Below, one piece after another: positions 13,216-15,344 of a stretch of 15,344 bases of DNA (positions are counted from its first letter, which is position 1; each line of letters starts with the position of its first letter). The DNA lies in assembly GCA_038251315.1 (NCBI GenBank), contig JBBSBK010000093.1:1-15344 (forward strand), written 5' to 3'. Source of the stretch: JBBKXP01 sp038251315 (lineage in GTDB: Bacteria; Pseudomonadota; Alphaproteobacteria; Rhodobacterales; Rhodobacteraceae). The translations under genes and the position numbers were made by a program. A model generated the notes under the pieces. The model saw nothing but the letters and a program-made list of their open reading frames with translations. It ran no database searches and was not told the origin of the DNA.

Positions 13216-14145
13216 TCACCCCGCCATGACAGTTGCAACATCCTCGGGCGATCCCACGGACTTGCAGACAACCTGCGGCGCGGTCCGGCGGATCATCCCC
13301 GAAAGGGCTTTGCCAGCGCCGACTTCCCAGATTTCGTCAACACCCTGCGCCGCCATGTAGGCGACACTCTCGCGCCAGCGTACCGCCCCGGTGACCTGCG
13401 CGACCAGCAACGATCGGATCGTGCGCGGATCACTGACGGCACGGACCTCGACATTGGCGACCAAGGGGACGACCGGCGCGCGGATTTCCACGTTAGCAAG
13501 GGCCTCGGCCATGACCAAGGCAGCGGGCTCCATCAGGGAACAGTGAAACGGGGCACTGACCGGCAACATCAGGGCACGCTTGGCCCCATGTGCCTTGGCG
13601 ATCTCGCAGGCCCGTTCGACCGCACCGCGATGGCCCGAAACCACCACCTGCGCTGGATCGTTGTCGTTCGCGACCTGACAAACCTCGCCCTGCGCGGCCT
13701 CGGCGGCGACTTCGGAAACGGTGGCGATATCCAATCCCAGAACGGCGGCCATGGCGCCAACGCCGACAGGAACTGCCGCCTGCATCGCGTCACCGCGGAT
13801 TCGCAACAGCCGGGCGGTATCGGCCAGCGAAATCGACCCCGCAGCGGCCAGCGCAGTATATTCACCCAACGAATGCCCGGCGACATAGGCGAACCCCGCC
13901 AGATCGCACCCGTCCGCCCGCAGGGCGGCAAGTGCCGCAATCGACGTGGTCATCAACGCGGGTTGGGCATTGCGGGTCAGGGTCAGCGTTTCGATATCCC
14001 CTTGCCAAATCAACGAGGACAGGGATTCGCCCAAAGCCTCGTCGACTTCGTCAAAAACAGCACGAGCCGCCGGATTGGCGTTGGCTAAGGCCAGACCCAT
14101 GCCAATCGCCTGCGCACCCTGCCCCGGAAAAACCATCGCCCGCAT
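13216..14145 (-). CDS. fabD: Malonyl-CoA:[acyl-carrier-protein] transacylase
   Basis: A 309-residue enzyme that loads malonyl groups onto ACP. Motifs are MVFPGQGAQAIGMG (4-17), the nucleophile Ser-92 in AGHSLGEYTALAAAG, Arg-117 in RLLRIRGDAMQ, His-201 in LPVSAPFHCSLM, and EVGAGKALSGM near the end. Length is normal. The open frame begins at a GTG at 14160, but GGAG (14155-14158) overlaps that codon and is 9 nt from the ATG at 14145, so I start there. It is the first gene of the fab block and lies downstream of a terminator for the preceding gene. Confidence 0.96.
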   Translation of the reverse strand: MRAMVFPGQGAQAIGMGLALANANPAARAVFDEVDEALGESLSSLIWQGDIETLTLTRNAQPALMTTSIAALAALRADGCDLAGFAYVAGHSLGEYTALAAAGSISLADTARLLRIRGDAMQAAVPVGVGAMAAVLGLDIATVSEVAAEAAQGEVCQVANDNDPAQVVVSGHRGAVERACEIAKAHGAKRALMLPVSAPFHCSLMEPAALVMAEALANVEIRAPVVPLVANVEVRAVSDPRTIRSLLVAQVTGAVRWRESVAYMAAQGVDEIWEVGAGKALSGMIRRTAPQVVCKSVGSPEDVATVMAG

Positions 14146-14179
14146 TGTCTGTCGCTCCACTTAGTCCGCTTTGGCCTGC

Positions 14180-14206
14180 AGTATCCTGTCGATCCGGACA
14201 CCACAA
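14180..14206 (-). promoter_or_regulatory. Weak candidate promoter of fabD
   Basis: On the minus strand, -35 TTGTGG (14201-14206), a short 15-nt spacer and -10 GATACT (14180-14185), between the upstream terminator and fabD. The spacing is suboptimal; this is the best match I see in the 118-nt gap. Confidence 0.25.
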
Positions 14207-14229
14207 GAAAGCCGGGCACCAAGCATGGC

Positions 14230-14256
14230 AAAAGGGACGACCAAAGCCGCCCCCTT
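14230..14256 (-). terminator. Intrinsic terminator of the two-membrane-segment gene
   Basis: The minus-strand transcript reads AAGGGGGCG, an 8-base loop, then CGTCCCTTT, pairing over 9 positions including two G-T wobbles, with the T run extending to TTTT. It lies 22 nt after the stop of the upstream gene and before the fabD promoter region. Confidence 0.5.
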
Positions 14257-14278
14257 GACGAAGTGGTAAGTCAGATCG

Positions 14279-14920
14279 TCAGGACGCGGCGCGTAGTCCC
14301 ATCGCTATCTCGATCGCTGGACGACGACGTGCGGGCGGCAATCCCGTCATCAGATCTCGTCCCAGACGATCACGCAAAGTTTCGAGAACGCCAATCGCGC
14401 CATGCGCCACCGGAACCACCTGGGTCGTGTTGCGATAGCGCATGACAAGGCTTGCCTCGCCCGGCTTTCCTGCAGCGCGATCCAGAAACACGCTGCCAAT
14501 TGCGTCAAACCCGTAGCGGCCGACAAGGCTGGGTCGGCCCGTGCGGTTTCGCACGACCTCGCGGACCTCGCCTAGGCTGGTATCGACCTGCAATTCCGTG
14601 CGCCCGCCGCGACTGGCAAACCACAGCAGCAGGGCGGCCGTACAGCCCAAGACAGTCGACACCGCCAGCTTCATGCCCAACGCTCCGGCGCCGAAACCCG
14701 TTGTCGGCATGACCCAAAGGCCCAATGCAGCAACTGAAAAACCCGCGCCTAATAGCCAGGCAATCGCCTGACCGATGACGACATGAACAGGATCGGGTTC
14801 TTCGGACCTGATGACATAGCCCCAATAGGTTTCGTCAACCTTGATTGCCGATGTCTGACAATCGTCTCTGGATTTGGCGCTGAAGCGAACGAAACCTTCG
14901 GTATTGGGCATGGCGGTCAT
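14279..14920 (-). CDS. Conserved-looking protein with two membrane segments, unknown function
   Basis: I do not recognise this 213-residue protein. It begins MTAMPNTEGFVRFSAKSRDDCQTSAIKVDETYWGYVIRSEEPDPVHVV. It has two hydrophobic segments at about residues 48-73 (VVIGQAIAWLLGAGFSVAALGLWVM) and 83-103 (KLAVSTVLGCTAALLLWFASRG), then a soluble C-terminal domain of ~105 residues: RTELQVDTSLGEVREVVRNRTGRPSLVGRYGFDAIGSVFLDR and onward. A reasonable guess is an inner-membrane protein with a cytoplasmic C-terminal domain. The ATG at 14920 has an AAGGG site 8 nt upstream; the open frame to 14989 has none. It is divergent from rpsF and has its own terminator, so it is probably a single-gene unit. Confidence 0.75.
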   Translation of the reverse strand: MTAMPNTEGFVRFSAKSRDDCQTSAIKVDETYWGYVIRSEEPDPVHVVIGQAIAWLLGAGFSVAALGLWVMPTTGFGAGALGMKLAVSTVLGCTAALLLWFASRGGRTELQVDTSLGEVREVVRNRTGRPSLVGRYGFDAIGSVFLDRAAGKPGEASLVMRYRNTTQVVPVAHGAIGVLETLRDRLGRDLMTGLPPARRRPAIEIAMGLRAAS

Positions 14921-15049
14921 TGGAGGATCCCTTGTTGGCTCTTTTAGCAACCTAAGCGGGCAATCCGGGCGAAAACCGGGCAGGGGCAAGGAACCTTTGG
15001 GGTATAGTCAAGGAACGGCGCACACTGCTGCAGGTGCGGCAATGGGCGC

Positions 15050-15077
15050 TTGTCACCGCCGGGGTCAAGTGTATAAG
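15050..15077 (+). promoter_or_regulatory. Candidate rpsF promoter
   Basis: -35 TTGTCA (15050-15055), a 16-nt spacer and -10 TATAAG (15072-15077), a good sigma-70 match. Predicted start near 15084, just at the base of the structured leader. A second -10-like TATAGT at 15003-15008 lacks a matching -35. Confidence 0.55.
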
Positions 15078-15082
15078 GCCGC

Positions 15083-15149
15083 ATCCCTGCGCGACACGAT
15101 GAACCGCGCAGTCTCTCGTGAACAGGCTGTGCAGGGATCCTGCCTGTTC
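15083..15149 (+). promoter_or_regulatory. Structured 5' leader of rpsF with alternative helices
   Basis: Three perfect helices occur in about 67 nt: C, CTGCGCG/CGCGCAG (15087-15093 / 15105-15111); B, GAACAGGC/GCCTGTTC (15120-15127 / 15142-15149); and A, ATCCCTGC/GCAGGGAT (15083-15090 / 15131-15138). A and C share bases 15087-15090 and exclude each other; A's 3' arm lies in the loop of B, so A+B would be a pseudoknot. Ribosomal protein operons are often autoregulated through such leaders (S6:S18 leaders are known for rpsF operons), but I cannot confirm that motif here. Confidence 0.5.
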
Positions 15150-15183
15150 TTTGAAATGCGCCGCAAAAGTGAACGGAGACCAC

Positions 15184-15344
15184 ATGCCGCTTTACGAGCA
15201 TGTCTTTATTGCGCGTCAGGACCTGTCCAACACGCAAGCAGAAAGCCTCATCGAACATTTCGGGACCGTCCTTGCCGACAACGGCGGCAAGCTGCTGGAA
15301 AACGAATACTGGGGCGTCAAGACGATGGCCTACAAGATCAACAA
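15184..15344 (+). CDS. rpsF: 30S ribosomal protein S6 (partial, 3' end beyond the window)
   Basis: Fifty-three codons are visible: MPLYEHVFIARQDLSNTQAESLIEHFGTVLADNGGKLLENEYWGVKTMAYKIN. The opening PLYEHVFIARQDLS and the KxxENEYWGVKxxAYKI segment are diagnostic of alphaproteobacterial S6, which binds 16S rRNA with S18 in the small-subunit platform. GGAG at 15175-15178 supports the ATG at 15184. It is the only plus-strand gene in the window, transcribed divergently from the membrane protein gene; rpsR and rplI are expected downstream. Confidence 0.97.
   Translation, partial: MPLYEHVFIARQDLSNTQAESLIEHFGTVLADNGGKLLENEYWGVKTMAYKIN

Overview
The window looks like chromosomal DNA of a Rhodobacteraceae-type alphaproteobacterium (Roseobacter/Rhodobacter relatives). 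It is GC-rich, and it carries a gene transfer agent (GTA) structural cluster of the Rhodobacter capsulatus RcGTA type next to a housekeeping fatty-acid-synthesis block and rpsF. Except for rpsF at the far right edge, every gene I can support lies on the minus strand.

Reading along the minus strand (high to low coordinates): (1) 14279-14920, an unrecognised protein with two membrane segments, transcribed divergently from rpsF (15184 onward, plus strand, cut by the window edge). The rpsF leader is strongly structured. (2) 14145-8656, the lipid and cell-wall block fabD, fabG, a TetR-family regulator, acpP, fabF and mltG. acpP has its own candidate promoter and is followed by an intrinsic terminator. 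mltG starts inside the fabF stop codon. (3) 8467-1, the GTA cluster in canonical order: g1 small terminase, g2 large terminase, g3 portal, g3.5 small membrane protein, g4 prohead protease, g5 HK97-fold capsid, g6 adaptor, g7 stopper, g8 tail terminator, g9 tail tube, g10 and g10.1 tail assembly proteins, g11 short tape measure, and g12 distal tail protein (cut by the left edge). Hub, peptidase and host-specificity genes would be expected just beyond position 1.

All GTA reading frames are intact, and terminase and protease keep their catalytic residues, so the cluster looks functional rather than decayed. Between mltG and g1 I see a good minus-strand promoter with a perfect 14-bp palindrome abutting its -35 box, a plausible site for the GTA activator. 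Tail genes are packed with 1-, 4- and 8-nt overlaps. Strong hairpins without T-tracts follow the terminase and capsid genes.

The gene content is a known system (GTA). The less-described signals are non-coding: the palindromic operator at the GTA promoter, the compound RNA structure after the capsid gene, the rpsF leader with mutually exclusive helices, and a TetR gene between fabG and acpP. No RNA genes, CRISPR arrays, insertion sequences or attachment sites were seen, and no gene-free stretch exceeds about 265 bases.
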